DNA of 64,000 bases from CAYTLW01 sp964438735 (GCA_964438735.1 CAYTLW010000002.1:1-64000); one strand, 5' to 3'; counted from the first letter of the stretch, positions 1 to 10,469 are shown. Translations and numbers: made by a program. Notes: generated from the letters alone by a model not told the origin.

Positions 1-1687
1 TCGGCCGCACCACGCGGTCGAGGTAGAACTTGATCTTCGGCTCGGTGCCGCTGGGTCGGACCACCAGTCGGGTGCCCTCGGCGTCGTGATAGACGAGCAC
101 ATCGGCCGGCGGCAGGTCGCTGGTCGGCGCGTCCCCTTCGAGCGCCCAGCCGCTGCCGTCGCTGACGTCCAGTCGGCGGACCACCGCGGTGCCGGCCAGA
201 TCCGGCAGAGGCGCCTGTCGCAAAGTCGCCATGGCCGCGGCGATGCGCGCCTGACCCTCCTGGCCCGGCAGGCGCACCGACCACTGGGCAGCGCAGCTCA
301 AACCGTGTGCCAGGGCGAGGCGATCCAACTCCTCGAAGATCGTCTGCCCCCGGCTGCCCAACCAGGCGATCAGCTCGGCCATGCGCACGGCCGCGCTGAC
401 GCCATCCTTGTCGCGGACCAGCGGACCCACCGAGTAGCCCAGCGCCTCCTCGTAGCCGTGCACGAAGTACTCGTCGTGGGAGGCCTCTCGCGCCATCGCG
501 GTGGTCGCGATCCACTTGAAGCCGGTCAACACCTCGGCGTAGCTGGCCCCCAGGTCGGCGGCGATGCGGCCCAGCATGGTCGAGGAGACCACCGTGGTGA
601 TGGCCAGCTTGCGGCGACCGCCCGAGTCTGCGTAGGCCAGAGCGTCAGCACCCAACAGCACACCGACCTCGTTGCCCGTCAACATGCGCCAGCCGCCGGT
701 CCCGTCGGGCAAGGCCACAGCGAGGCGATCGGCATCGGGATCGTTGGCCAGCACCACGTCCGCGGCGACCTCATCGGCAAGCGCCAGGGCCCTGTCCATG
801 GCGCCCTCCTCCTCCGGGTTGGGGAAGGAGACGGTGGGGAAGGCGCCGTCCGGCTCCGTCTGGCTGGCCACGCTGGCGACCGCCGAGAAGCCAGCCCGTC
901 GCAAGGCCCGCACGACCAGGTGATGGCCGACCCCGTGCATGGCCGTGTAGACGATGCGCAGCGGTTGGCTGGCCCCGACGTCGGGGTGAAGGCAGCCGGC
1001 GGCCACGCCGTCCAGGTAGGCGGCGGTGACGGTGTCTTCGATGGCGTGGCGCAGCCCGTGAGCGGCGGCGTCGAAGGGGGCCGGTCGCTCGATCTCCGAC
1101 AACGTCGGCGCACGCCCGATCCAGTCCGCGATGCCCACATCCCAGGGCGGGATGATCTGTGCGCCGCTGTCCATGTACACCTTGTAGCCATTGTCCTGCG
1201 GGGGGTTGTGACTGGCGGTGACCATGACGCCGGCCGCGGCCCGCAGGTGAGTGATGGCGAACGCGATCAGCGGCGTCGGGGCGACGTCGTCGAAAAGGTG
1301 CGCCGGGATGCCCAGCCCGGCCAGCACGGCGGCGGTATCTTCTGCAAACTGTCGGCTGTAGCGGCGCCCATCAAAGCCGATGACCACCCCCCGCTGCGGA
1401 TCGATGCCAGCGGCAGCGCCTTCGGCCAGCAGGTAGCGACCCAGCCCCCAGGCGGCGCGGATCACCACCACTCGATTCATGCGCGCGCTGCCGCCACCGA
1501 TGCGACCACGAAGGCCGGCGGTACCGAACTTCAGGGTGCCGGCGAAGCGCTCCTGCAGGTCGGCCGCCGCTTCCGAATCACCAGCCTCCACCCGGGCGAT
1601 CGTCGCAGCGAGCTCGGCACGGGTATCGGCGTCGGGATCTTCGGCCAGGAAGGCGTGGGCTTGCTGCAGCAACGTGCTCAGGGACAT
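1..1687 (-). CDS. Phosphoglucomutase/phosphomannomutase (alpha-D-phosphohexomutase), 3' end cut by window edge
   Basis: The enzyme interconverts hexose 1- and 6-phosphates through a phosphoserine in the cytoplasm. About 562 codons are visible from an ATG at 1687 preceded by AGGAGGAG. The frame runs off the window start, so only the extreme C-terminus is missing. Seen motifs in order: LKFGTAGLRG near residue 52, the phosphoserine loop TASHNPP (Ser159), the metal loop DPDADR (Asp316/318/320), and the C-terminal phosphate-binding RPSGTEPKIK near residue 545. Domain order and length match the PgcA/Pgm2-type phosphohexomutases. Whether glucose or mannose phosphate is preferred cannot be told. It is divergent from the PfkB kinase across about 200 bp. 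Confidence 0.93.
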   Translation of the reverse strand, partial: MSLSTLLQQAHAFLAEDPDADTRAELAATIARVEAGDSEAAADLQERFAGTLKFGTAGLRGRIGGGSARMNRVVVIRAAWGLGRYLLAEGAAAGIDPQRGVVIGFDGRRYSRQFAEDTAAVLAGLGIPAHLFDDVAPTPLIAFAITHLRAAAGVMVTASHNPPQDNGYKVYMDSGAQIIPPWDVGIADWIGRAPTLSEIERPAPFDAAAHGLRHAIEDTVTAAYLDGVAAGCLHPDVGASQPLRIVYTAMHGVGHHLVVRALRRAGFSAVASVASQTEPDGAFPTVSFPNPEEEGAMDRALALADEVAADVVLANDPDADRLAVALPDGTGGWRMLTGNEVGVLLGADALAYADSGGRRKLAITTVVSSTMLGRIAADLGASYAEVLTGFKWIATTAMAREASHDEYFVHGYEEALGYSVGPLVRDKDGVSAAVRMAELIAWLGSRGQTIFEELDRLALAHGLSCAAQWSVRLPGQEGQARIAAAMATLRQAPLPDLAGTAVVRRLDVSDGSGWALEGDAPTSDLPPADVLVYHDAEGTRLVVRPSGTEPKIKFYLDRVVRP

Positions 1688-1889
1688 GGACTCCTCCTGC
1701 CAGTGCGACTGCCCTTCATCGGCCGGCGGCAGCGCAGGCGGCGGCGAGAGTAGGACAAACGCCGCCTGCCGAAAAGCGAGGGGGCAGCGCCGCTCGGGCG
1801 CGGTCGCTTGACCGATCGTGGGGTGAGCGGAATGCTCCCTGCCTGCCGGCCGGGGGCGCCCGTCCATGGGCCGGCGAAGTGGGGCATCC

Positions 1890-2846
1890 ATGGCACGACC
1901 GGCCGTGATCTTCGGCGAGGCCATCTGCGATCTCTTCGCCCCGGCCCCAGGCGTCGACCTGGCCGATGCCGAGCACCTGGTGCCCATGGTCGGCGGCGCA
2001 CCCGCCAACGTGGCCATCCAGGTCGCCCGACACGGCTGGCCCGTCGAGTTGATCAGCGGCCTGGGCACCGATCCCATGGGCGATCGCGTCCTGCGTTTGC
2101 TGGCCGGGGCCGGCGTCGGAATCGACCACATCGAGCGCCACGCTACGGCCAGGACCGGCCTGATCCTGATCCAGGTAGACTCCGATGGGGAGCGGCACTT
2201 CCATCCGTGGCGCGAGCGGGCGGCCGACCTGCTCCTGTCGGCAGATCGCTTGCCACGAGCGCTGATCTGCAGCGCAGCCGTGCTTCATCATGGCACCGTG
2301 ACCCTGCGCGGCGAGCCGGCACGCACAGCCACCCGCCGAGCAGCCGATCTGGCCAGGCAGGCGGGTGTGCCGGTCTCGGTGGACGTCAACCTGCGGCCGA
2401 AGATGTACAACGATCCAGACCGCCTGCGCGCCGAAGCGCTGGCCTCGGTGGGCGGTGCCGACGTGGTCAAGGCGGCCCGCGAAGAGGCCGCCGTCCTGGT
2501 CGGCCAGACCGGCTCGGATGACGAACTGCTCGACCGCATGCTGGCCCTGGGGCCGGCGCTGATCCTGCTCACCGACGGCCCACAGCGACTGCTGGTGGCC
2601 AGCCGGCGAGCCCGCGTGGCGCTCGATCCGCCAGCGGTGTGCACGGTCGACAGCACCGGCGCAGGCGACGCATTCATGGGCACGGTGCTGGCCGCTATCT
2701 GCGAGCAGGCACTCGATCCAGTGGCGCTGGCGGCCCTCGACGAGGGGCCCCTGCACGCCCTGGCGGAGCGGGCCGCGGCCGCGGGCGCCATGGCGGTCAC
2801 GGCGCTGGGCGCCACGGGCGCGTTCAGCGCCGACAACAACAGCTGA
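1890..2846 (+). CDS. PfkB-family carbohydrate kinase (fructokinase-like)
   Basis: This is an ATP-dependent sugar kinase of the ribokinase/PfkB fold, 318 aa from the ATG at 1890, the normal family length. An in-frame ATG at 1866 would add eight residues (MGRRSGAS), but the protein core begins at ARPAVIFGE, so the shorter start is preferred. Both family signatures are visible: GGAPANVAIQVARHG (from residue 35) and DSTGAGDAF, with the catalytic base Asp260. The combination of GEA-CDLF at the N-terminus and GGAPANVA is typical of fructokinases, but the substrate is an inference. It converges on the large DUF3857 gene with only 12 bp between stop codons. Confidence 0.9.
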   Translation: MARPAVIFGEAICDLFAPAPGVDLADAEHLVPMVGGAPANVAIQVARHGWPVELISGLGTDPMGDRVLRLLAGAGVGIDHIERHATARTGLILIQVDSDGERHFHPWRERAADLLLSADRLPRALICSAAVLHHGTVTLRGEPARTATRRAADLARQAGVPVSVDVNLRPKMYNDPDRLRAEALASVGGADVVKAAREEAAVLVGQTGSDDELLDRMLALGPALILLTDGPQRLLVASRRARVALDPPAVCTVDSTGAGDAFMGTVLAAICEQALDPVALAALDEGPLHALAERAAAAGAMAVTALGATGAFSADNNS

Positions 2847-2858
2847 CCCGTCGCACCC

Positions 2859-5800
2859 TCAGCGTCTTGGCGGCACCGCAACCGGCCGCTCCAGGTGCAG
2901 GTGATCGGCCTGATCGATTTTGCGCAGACGGGTGGCGAGCGCGGGATAGTCCGTGGCCGGGACGACGCCCATCTTCGAGCGGAGATGGCGTTTGACGACC
3001 ACACCGCCTGTGCCCCCCTGCGCGCTGCGGCGGTAGACCACCAGCGCGTGGTCGATGGTCACCGGCTCCGGCAGCGGGCCAAGCGCCGGACCGTGGTTGC
3101 GCACCTGGACCTGCACCTGCACATCCCAGGCCTGCCCGAAACGCATGGCGGTACGTCGCCGTGGCAGCGCGGCGTAGGCCCGGCCCAACGCGGCACTGAA
3201 GAGCCCGATGTCCAGGGCTCGAACTCGCGCCGGATCTGCGACCGCTCGAGCCTGGTAGCGCAACACCAGCGGCTGGCGATCATCATCCACGTCGTCGGCG
3301 GCGCCCCAGATCAACTCGTAACCGGGCAAGGACGCGCTGGCGAGATGGCGCAGCAGGGCCGTTCGTTGCTCGGCGTTGGCGGTCCGCAGCCAGGTCCGCA
3401 CCAGGGCGGCCATGGCGCCACGCAGGGTGTCGACGATCTTCACCTCTACCCGGCCGTCTCCATGCCAGTCCAGCGACACCTTGACCTGTCGACGCTCCCG
3501 GCCGCTGCCCAGGTCCGGCGAGACCATCCGTCGATCACCGCCGGCTACTGTGCAGCCCAGCAGCAGGCCGGGTCGACGCCGCAGCCCGGGCCGCAAGAAG
3601 TCCACCAGTCCGCCATCGATACCGGGATCGAACCACACCGATCGCGTCGCTGCTCCGCGCGGGCCCGGCAGCCGAAAGACCACCGCATCCAGCCGATAAT
3701 CGCGCGGATCGGGCGCTCCATAAGCGGGCTGCCGTGACAGCGGCACCAGCCGGGCAAGGCAGACGTCCAGGCCAGCCCCGCGCGCCAGGTGGTAGAGCAG
3801 GCTGGCGCGATCACCACTTCGATTGCGCAACGCTGCCGCTGGATGGCCAGGCAAGAGGTTGAGCCGTTTCTGCTCCACGTTCGCCGCGATCCCGGCCACC
3901 AGCTGACGCCATCTCTCGACGTCATGCCCGGCGGCCCGCGCACGTGCACGCCACGGCGCCAGCAGGGCATCATCGGCGCGATCGTATGCGGCCAGGGCTT
4001 CGTTGTAGGGACCGAAGACGCTGTCCAACCCGGCGCCGCGGGTCGTACGCACCATGGGTAGCTGCCACTCCGGTCTCTGGGCGCGGGGTTCGCTGCGTGC
4101 CCTCGGCGCCGCCGGCTGGCGGAAGGTCCATTGTCGCCAGCCATCCAGCGTCCGTTTTTTCGGCTTCGGCGCCGAGGGCGAGGCGTCCAGCCGCACCGTG
4201 CCGGGGCCGGGCGCCGCCATGACGACGTACTCGCTGCGCAGCACTGGACCGTCGGTGGAGCGGAAGATGAACGGGGCCAGGCGGGTGGCGCCCGTGGCCG
4301 GATCTTCGGCCTCGACGAATTGCACCTGGGCATACTCCACCACCGCTCCCGGCCCCACCTGGCGCAGGCTGACCGTCTCCTTGTCGGGCGTCTCGGCCGG
4401 CAGCACGACACGGCCATCGGCGGCGATCGTGCGGGCGAAGATCAACTCGCTATCCGGCGGCACGCGGATCTCGCCAACGGCTTCGGCCGCCTTGACCGTG
4501 TGCACGCGAACCACCTGGTGAACCCGCCGCAGGGCGCCGCCACCCGGCAGAAGCACGGCGATCTCCTGATCCAGCAACCAGGTCAGCGGCGCCCCGCTGG
4601 GGGGCGAGCCCGCGTGGGCGCCCGCCAGCGCCCGGCCATCCACCAGCAGGTCGGGCCAGGGCAGCCGCGCGCCGACCTGCCAGGCCTGTCGCCGCAGCTC
4701 CATGTCGCGATGTTTGCCCAGCAGCAGGGCCGCACGCAGCCGGGCGATGGCCGTGGCATCGTCGCTGGAGATCGCCCTCTGCAACTGGCGCCAGCGCGTC
4801 TTGGCGACCGGCTCATCGGCGACCAACGCGCTCCCCGCGGTGACGGCAGAGGACAAGGGCACCGCCAGGGTCTGCGACAGCCGCCGCGCTCGGGTCAGGG
4901 CGGCGCGCTGCCCGGCGGGTTGAGCGGTCGCCACGAGCGCGGTCCGCCTGGCCGCGTCCAGCCGCCCCACCAGGGCCAGCACCTCTGCCTTCAACGGCAG
5001 CGAATCGGGGCAGTCCGGGGCTCGCTTCAACAGCCTGCGCAGGGCAGCGCGATCCAACGTATCCTGGCCGACCAGCACGGCCTGCCGCCACACCCGGCAA
5101 TCCTCCGGCTGCCGCTCTACCAGCTCTTCCACCGCGCCCAACGCCAGGTCCCCAAGGCCATCGACCAGGTGCTGCCAGGCCTGCTCCAGACGCAGATCGG
5201 CGCGACGCGCCAGCGAGACGGTGTTGGCGGCCGCTCCCACGAGGGGGGCCAACATTCGCCGGGCCAGGGCGCTGTTGCCGGCCTCCCGGGCGCGACCGGC
5301 CCGATCGATTCGCGCGTCGACGTGACTCGGCCAGGCGTCCAACACGCGATCGAGCACAGGTTCCGTGGCGCGATCGTGCACGTCCAGGCCGAGGGGACGC
5401 TCCAGGCCCAACAAGGCCGCCACGGGTGCCGATCGCCAGGGCGGCGGCAAGGTCGACGCCACGCCACGGCCGCGCACCAGCGCAGCGAGCACCGCGCGGG
5501 CCGGGCCGGGCCAGGAAGCACGGAGGGCGGCGGTCTCTCGACCGGGGACCTTCCGCCCGCCATCGAGCAGCGCCACATCCAGCGGCTCGCCGCTGGCCGC
5601 CAGGCCGATGGCCAGGTGGAGGCGATGGGCGCCGGCGCTCAGCGAAACCGGGTGGACCCGCAGTTGGGTCGAGGCCCGGGATCCGTCGGCCGACGGCGCA
5701 CGCAGCTCCTTGCCATCGAGCCAGACTCGCAGCGGGCGACGGCAGCGAATCACCAGCAGTCGCTCGCCGCTCCGAGGCACCTCCAATCGCCCAGTGAAGC

Positions 5801-6605
5801 CAAAGACGCCCGGCCCGGCCGCGGGCAACAGGTGTCGGCCGTGACGCAGGGCGGGCGCGGTGCGGGCATCGACCGGAGACAACGGGAGCGCGCGTACTGT
5901 CGCCGAGCCCTGCCGCCAGGGTGGCGGCCCCAGCAGCGCCAGCCCGGAGTACATCCGCCGATGCAGCGGCAGGCGGCCATAGCGCAGCCGAGGCAGGATG
6001 GGCGCGTGGAGCGAGCCGGCCAGGGCCTTGTTCGTCGCCGCCGGCAGCAGGGGCGCGAGGGCGCCGCCCCGACGCCATCGATGCAGAACAGGACCGCGGG
6101 TCAGGCTCCGTTGCAGCAACCAGGCGGCTCGACCCAATCGATGCCGGACAGCGACTCGATCGCGCACCGCCAGACGGCTGATGGCCTCCGCGGCCGCGGT
6201 GGTCAGGTCCGCATCAAGCGCTGGTGAATGGTCGCGGGATCCAACGTCGAGCCACAACATCAGGTCGAGCCAGGCTTGCGTTCGATGTCCGACGTCGCCC
6301 TCTACCTGCCTGGCCAGCGCCCGCGTGAACTGGGCCAGCGCCATGTCCGGGGCACCACGCACCGCCCCGTCGCCATGGGCCGCCAGCCCCTTACAACCGC
6401 GGGCGTGCAACAGGCAGGCCCAGGCCAGGTCCAGGTGGGCCTGGGCGCGTTCGTTTGGCTCGTCCAGGCCGGCCCGGCGCTCGGCCGCCCACCCGTCGGT
6501 GCCGCCGTCGGGGGTCCACACCGAAGTGCTGGCGCCACAGCCACCGATCAGCAGACCACTGGCCAGCCAGATGGCGGTGATAGCGGTACGCAGCGAGCGC
6601 TTCAT
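2859..6605 (-). CDS. DUF3857/transglutaminase-like lipoprotein, catalytic Cys and His lost
   Basis: A 1248-aa protein beginning MKRSLRTAITA with a lipobox (LLIGGC), so probably a lipidated periplasmic or outer-membrane protein. The middle is helical and TPR-like. A DUF3857-type beta domain follows (GGALRRVHQVVRVHTVKAAE, then PPDSELIFARTI). The C-terminal third aligns by eye with the transglutaminase-like domain of its upstream neighbour, but the catalytic GDCKDKA is GDRAS here (Arg933 replaces Cys) and the FDHAIAYV histidine motif is LDAVVF. The Asp motif survives as WFDPG. The start codon overlaps the upstream gene's stop as ATGA, implying translational coupling. It is probably a non-catalytic paralogue made with its active partner; the function is unknown. 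Confidence 0.85.
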   Translation of the reverse strand: MKRSLRTAITAIWLASGLLIGGCGASTSVWTPDGGTDGWAAERRAGLDEPNERAQAHLDLAWACLLHARGCKGLAAHGDGAVRGAPDMALAQFTRALARQVEGDVGHRTQAWLDLMLWLDVGSRDHSPALDADLTTAAAEAISRLAVRDRVAVRHRLGRAAWLLQRSLTRGPVLHRWRRGGALAPLLPAATNKALAGSLHAPILPRLRYGRLPLHRRMYSGLALLGPPPWRQGSATVRALPLSPVDARTAPALRHGRHLLPAAGPGVFGFTGRLEVPRSGERLLVIRCRRPLRVWLDGKELRAPSADGSRASTQLRVHPVSLSAGAHRLHLAIGLAASGEPLDVALLDGGRKVPGRETAALRASWPGPARAVLAALVRGRGVASTLPPPWRSAPVAALLGLERPLGLDVHDRATEPVLDRVLDAWPSHVDARIDRAGRAREAGNSALARRMLAPLVGAAANTVSLARRADLRLEQAWQHLVDGLGDLALGAVEELVERQPEDCRVWRQAVLVGQDTLDRAALRRLLKRAPDCPDSLPLKAEVLALVGRLDAARRTALVATAQPAGQRAALTRARRLSQTLAVPLSSAVTAGSALVADEPVAKTRWRQLQRAISSDDATAIARLRAALLLGKHRDMELRRQAWQVGARLPWPDLLVDGRALAGAHAGSPPSGAPLTWLLDQEIAVLLPGGGALRRVHQVVRVHTVKAAEAVGEIRVPPDSELIFARTIAADGRVVLPAETPDKETVSLRQVGPGAVVEYAQVQFVEAEDPATGATRLAPFIFRSTDGPVLRSEYVVMAAPGPGTVRLDASPSAPKPKKRTLDGWRQWTFRQPAAPRARSEPRAQRPEWQLPMVRTTRGAGLDSVFGPYNEALAAYDRADDALLAPWRARARAAGHDVERWRQLVAGIAANVEQKRLNLLPGHPAAALRNRSGDRASLLYHLARGAGLDVCLARLVPLSRQPAYGAPDPRDYRLDAVVFRLPGPRGAATRSVWFDPGIDGGLVDFLRPGLRRRPGLLLGCTVAGGDRRMVSPDLGSGRERRQVKVSLDWHGDGRVEVKIVDTLRGAMAALVRTWLRTANAEQRTALLRHLASASLPGYELIWGAADDVDDDRQPLVLRYQARAVADPARVRALDIGLFSAALGRAYAALPRRRTAMRFGQAWDVQVQVQVRNHGPALGPLPEPVTIDHALVVYRRSAQGGTGGVVVKRHLRSKMGVVPATDYPALATRLRKIDQADHLHLERPVAVPPRR

Positions 6606-9600
6606 GGCGGCCCCCCGGCCGCCGCACCGACCTTGACCAGTCCACCGAGCGCTCCATCGATCCGGCCCAACCAGGCCCGCCATGCCGCGTAGTCGGCTGC
6701 CGCGACCTGCCACCGAGCTCGTTCGAAGTCCTTTTTCAATTCGACGATGTTGGGCGCGGGCTTGTGCACGACCAGTTCGAAATGCCCAAGCGGTGAGGGG
6801 GCCTTCATCGGCATGGGCGCCTGTTGGATGACCATGCCGGCGGGCGCCACGATGCGCAGACGCTGCACCGATCGTCCGGGCCAACGGGAGACCAGGGCAT
6901 GGCTCCGGGTTGGCGTGGCGGCCAGGGCACGAACCAGCGGCACCCGCCGCCGTAGGGGCTGAATCTGCAGGCCCGCCCGCGTCGCACGCGCCCAGCCGGG
7001 CACGATACCGCGCACCTTTACGACCACCTCCGGCAGCACCGGATCGACGCCTTGCACGCTGAGCTGCTCGATGGACAGGCCGGCAAACCGGGCCGTCAGG
7101 TCCTCCTCCAGCCGTTCCTGGCGAGTCGCCGGAGCGTGCAGTCGACCGCGCACATCGGCCGCCGGCAGCCCGGTGAAGCGCAGCTCGAGGTGCATCCGGG
7201 CATCGCCATTGGGCCGCAACGTCATCTGTACGATCTCCCGCCGCAGGTTTCGCCCGGCCTTGGCCATTGGCAACGGTTCGGCAGTGCTGCGCGTGACCGC
7301 CTCGGGCACCCGCAAGGCGACCCCGCCGGCGTCTCCCTCTGGCAGTTCCGTCGGCGCGTGCCCCTGCAGCGTGGCGTCCAACCACCAGCCCAGCGCCGGC
7401 ACATAGGCGATGGCATGGTCGAAGACGCCGAGCGAAGCCACACCATCGCCAAGCCGACCGTTATCGGCCGTGCGCACCAACACGACCTCAGCCGAGATAC
7501 CCAGCTCGCGCAGCAAGGCCACGATCAGCGTCGCCTTGTCCTTGCAATCGCCAAATCCACGCTGCAGCACCAGGGCCGGGGCGTGGGGTTGCAGGCTGTG
7601 AATGCCGAACTCGAGGCCTACATAGCGGACCCGGTCGGCCACGTGGCGATAGACGGCGTTGACGCGGCCGGGCAGGTCGACCTGGCCCGCCGTGAGCTTG
7701 CGCGCCAGCCGGGTCAGACCGGGTTCAGTACCCCGGGCCGGAAGAGACTGTCGCAGCAGACCGGCATACCAGCTCGCCGCCGCCGTCCAGGATGCAAATG
7801 ACGACATGTGCAGGTAGGGCACCACCGAGGTCGCGCCGGGCATGTCCTCTTCTGCCGGCACCGCGGGCAGCTCGCCCAGGCGCAGGCGCCACACATCCCA
7901 TCGACCCGCGCTCTGTCCGCCCGAGCCCGCCTTGATCACCCGACGCAGGGTCTCCGGCCGGGACTTGCCGCTGCCCGGATCCCAGATCACGTGGTGCAGG
8001 GGCGTGCCGGCGGGCAGCTCGACCACGATCTCGGTCTCAAGGATGGGTCGATGGCCCACCAACGGCAGCAGCTCGCCGAAGACGAAGCCGAAGGGGTCGC
8101 CGACAAAGTCACGGGTGACCGCCTCCACGACGACCACATCTCCGGGCTGCAGGCGCTCGAAACGCAGCTTGATCTGCTCCAGGTCGTAGTACAGCCCGGA
8201 CCAGCCTTCGCTCAGCTGCTCCAGGTCCTGGCGCACCCGGCGATCGATGCGGCCATTCCTTCGGACGATCTCGGCGCGCAGGATCTGCACCGAACTCTGC
8301 GAAGGCACGTAGGGGATCTCTACCTCGTGTTCGCTGGGCCCGCCCTTGCCGATCACCACCGCCTCGGCCTCGTAACGCGCCTGCCGACCGCCGCCGAGTA
8401 CGCGGATCACCGTGTGTCGGAAGCGCCGTGCCAGGGGCGCGGCCACCGGCTTGCCCTTGCGGGCGCGGGCCATGGCGACCAGGTCCCGGCGATGGCGTTG
8501 AAAGAAGTCGCCCGCTGGCTCGAGCAGGCGCAGACGAGCGCGCAGCTCCGAGCGGGCGGGCGCTCGCCGCAGCGCTGTGCGCAGGTCGTGGATGGCACGC
8601 TCGCGATCGCCCGCCGTCGCCGCTACACGCGCCGACAATTCCCAGGTGCTGCTGCGCCAACGCCAGGGTGGGATGCGATCGAGCCAGGTGCGCGCCGCCG
8701 CCGGATCCCGCCCGTTTGCTGCCGCGCCCGCCATCATCTCGGCCACACGGGTCAGGCCGGGCAGCTGCTTTGCGACGCGCTCAGCGGTCGCACGCGCGCG
8801 GGCGAGTTCGCCAGCCTGGATCAGCGCTGCGACCTCCTGGCTGCGACGAGAGGGCCGGCTGGCCTCCAGCGCCGCCAGTCGACCCTGCAAGGTCACGGCG
8901 CCGGCCAGATCGTCGCGCGCTCGGGCCAGTCTCGCGGCGAGTCCGACCGCCAGCGGCGAGTCGGGCCAACGCTTCAGGCAACCGCGGGCGACGTTCAATG
9001 CCGCGAGGTCGGCGCCCAGCCGCAACCATAGATCCGTGCGCAGCGCGCATCCTCGGATCGAACCGCGCTCCAGGGCGCTCACTTTGCTGGCGCCCAGCCA
9101 CACCTGCTGGGCTTCGGCCGACTTGCCCATCTCGTCCAGCCCGGCCGCCAGGGCCAGTCGCAACCCCACATGCTCCGGGTGGGCGGTCAGCGACGCGCGC
9201 AGTCGCGCCACGCGATCGCCGGCCTCGCCGGACATGGCCGCCAGCAGACCCATTGCCGGCGAGGGGTGGGCTTTCAACGACTTGTCGACGGCCCCTGACG
9301 TCCCCTCGGGCAGCGTCCAGCCGGCACTTCGCGCCAGGGCCAGGCCGGCGAGCGCCCGGTCCCGGTCCTGCGCCTTTCTGCCTTTTGCTGGCCCAGCGGC
9401 GCGCTGTACGAGCGCGTGCCGCCAGTCCGAGTCTGCCGCCTGCACAACCGGCGGCGCCGGCGAAGCGGCGCCTGGGGAGGTCGATGGCGGCGGATCAAAT
9501 CTCTGCGCCAGCACCAGCGGCTTGCCTTTGCTATCCAGGATCTCCAAGCCGAGCCAGGCCTGGCCCTGGCCGGAGCTCAGCTTGATACGAACCTGGTGCC

Positions 9601-10396
9601 AGCCCGCTGCCAGGAGCACCTCGACCTCGGCCAGGGGCAGCAGCAGCGGGGCGGGGCCCAGGGCGCCAGGGCGGCGCACCTCCAGCACCCGCTTGCCATC
9701 CACAAGCAGGCGCGCCGAGCCCGCTGTCGCCAGCCTGAGTCGCACGGAGGTCCGGCTCGCCAGGCGCACGTAGCTGCGCGCGTAGATGATGGCCTCGGCC
9801 GGTCGCTCGACCAGGCTCTCCAGGCGCAAGCCCGTGACGTCCTGGACCAGGGCCGTCGGCACGGCCTGCCAGCGCACGGCTGTGTCCCGACCCGCATAGC
9901 TGAGCGCCGCGCCCACCTCCTCCTCGATGGGATCGACGCGGTCGAACGCCGAGCCATGAGCGGCATCGAAAGGACCCAACCAGGACCAGCGCGTGACCTC
10001 GCCGCGCCGGTCCAACCACGCCGCCTGGCCGGTGATGCCAGCGCTGCGCCGAGTGGCCTCGCGCAAGATCGCGCGCAGGGTAGTGCCGGCAGGCAAGGCG
10101 ATCGCGGCGCCGGTTTTGAGCCAGCGTCTGGCGACCGGCTGCAAGATCTCGGCGATCGCGGCGGGAGCCAGGGCATCGAAGGCGTTGATCACGCGCAGGC
10201 AGTCGGCCAGCGCCAGCGGGCTTGCTGAGGTCTTGCGCAAGCGGCTGGCCACCTCCTGCAGCGCGACTCGCTCCGATGATGGGGCGTTCTTCGCGGAGTT
10301 CGGCCAAGCACCCGCAGCCCAGGCATGCGGTGCAGCGAACCCCAGCGCGCAGACGATCAGCACACCCGCAAGCGACGCCGACGAGCGCGCGCTCAC
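6602..10396 (-). CDS. Exported DUF3857/transglutaminase-like protein with intact catalytic triad
   Basis: I start it at GTG 10396 because AGGAGG lies six bases upstream and the product then begins directly with a signal peptide (SARSSASLAGVLIVCALGF, cleavage after AWA). An upstream ATG at 10453 is in frame but would bury the signal. The 1264-aa protein has an N-terminal beta/TPR-like half, a DUF3857 region with HEVEIPYVPSQ and RFERLQPGDVVVVEAV, and a C-terminal transglutaminase-like core. That core carries GDCKDKATLIVALL (Cys951), FDHAIAYVP and WWLDATLQG, the Cys-His-Asp triad. Such proteins act outside the cytoplasm, with substrates mostly undefined. It overlaps its degenerate paralogue by four bases (ATGA). 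Confidence 0.88.
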   Translation of the reverse strand: MSARSSASLAGVLIVCALGFAAPHAWAAGAWPNSAKNAPSSERVALQEVASRLRKTSASPLALADCLRVINAFDALAPAAIAEILQPVARRWLKTGAAIALPAGTTLRAILREATRRSAGITGQAAWLDRRGEVTRWSWLGPFDAAHGSAFDRVDPIEEEVGAALSYAGRDTAVRWQAVPTALVQDVTGLRLESLVERPAEAIIYARSYVRLASRTSVRLRLATAGSARLLVDGKRVLEVRRPGALGPAPLLLPLAEVEVLLAAGWHQVRIKLSSGQGQAWLGLEILDSKGKPLVLAQRFDPPPSTSPGAASPAPPVVQAADSDWRHALVQRAAGPAKGRKAQDRDRALAGLALARSAGWTLPEGTSGAVDKSLKAHPSPAMGLLAAMSGEAGDRVARLRASLTAHPEHVGLRLALAAGLDEMGKSAEAQQVWLGASKVSALERGSIRGCALRTDLWLRLGADLAALNVARGCLKRWPDSPLAVGLAARLARARDDLAGAVTLQGRLAALEASRPSRRSQEVAALIQAGELARARATAERVAKQLPGLTRVAEMMAGAAANGRDPAAARTWLDRIPPWRWRSSTWELSARVAATAGDRERAIHDLRTALRRAPARSELRARLRLLEPAGDFFQRHRRDLVAMARARKGKPVAAPLARRFRHTVIRVLGGGRQARYEAEAVVIGKGGPSEHEVEIPYVPSQSSVQILRAEIVRRNGRIDRRVRQDLEQLSEGWSGLYYDLEQIKLRFERLQPGDVVVVEAVTRDFVGDPFGFVFGELLPLVGHRPILETEIVVELPAGTPLHHVIWDPGSGKSRPETLRRVIKAGSGGQSAGRWDVWRLRLGELPAVPAEEDMPGATSVVPYLHMSSFASWTAAASWYAGLLRQSLPARGTEPGLTRLARKLTAGQVDLPGRVNAVYRHVADRVRYVGLEFGIHSLQPHAPALVLQRGFGDCKDKATLIVALLRELGISAEVVLVRTADNGRLGDGVASLGVFDHAIAYVPALGWWLDATLQGHAPTELPEGDAGGVALRVPEAVTRSTAEPLPMAKAGRNLRREIVQMTLRPNGDARMHLELRFTGLPAADVRGRLHAPATRQERLEEDLTARFAGLSIEQLSVQGVDPVLPEVVVKVRGIVPGWARATRAGLQIQPLRRRVPLVRALAATPTRSHALVSRWPGRSVQRLRIVAPAGMVIQQAPMPMKAPSPLGHFELVVHKPAPNIVELKKDFERARWQVAAADYAAWRAWLGRIDGALGGLVKVGAAAGGPP

Positions 10397-10469
10397 AGTG
10401 AACCTCCTGGCCGACTCTCGATTCCCCAAGCCCATCCTCCCCTTCCGAACCATGTCCGCCTTGCCGCAC

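Noticed and set aside
4131..6227. Long plus-strand open frame opposite the DUF3857 gene
   Set aside because: Gln/Arg/Gly-rich shadow with no signal, motif or ribosome site. The minus-strand protein has conserved motifs.
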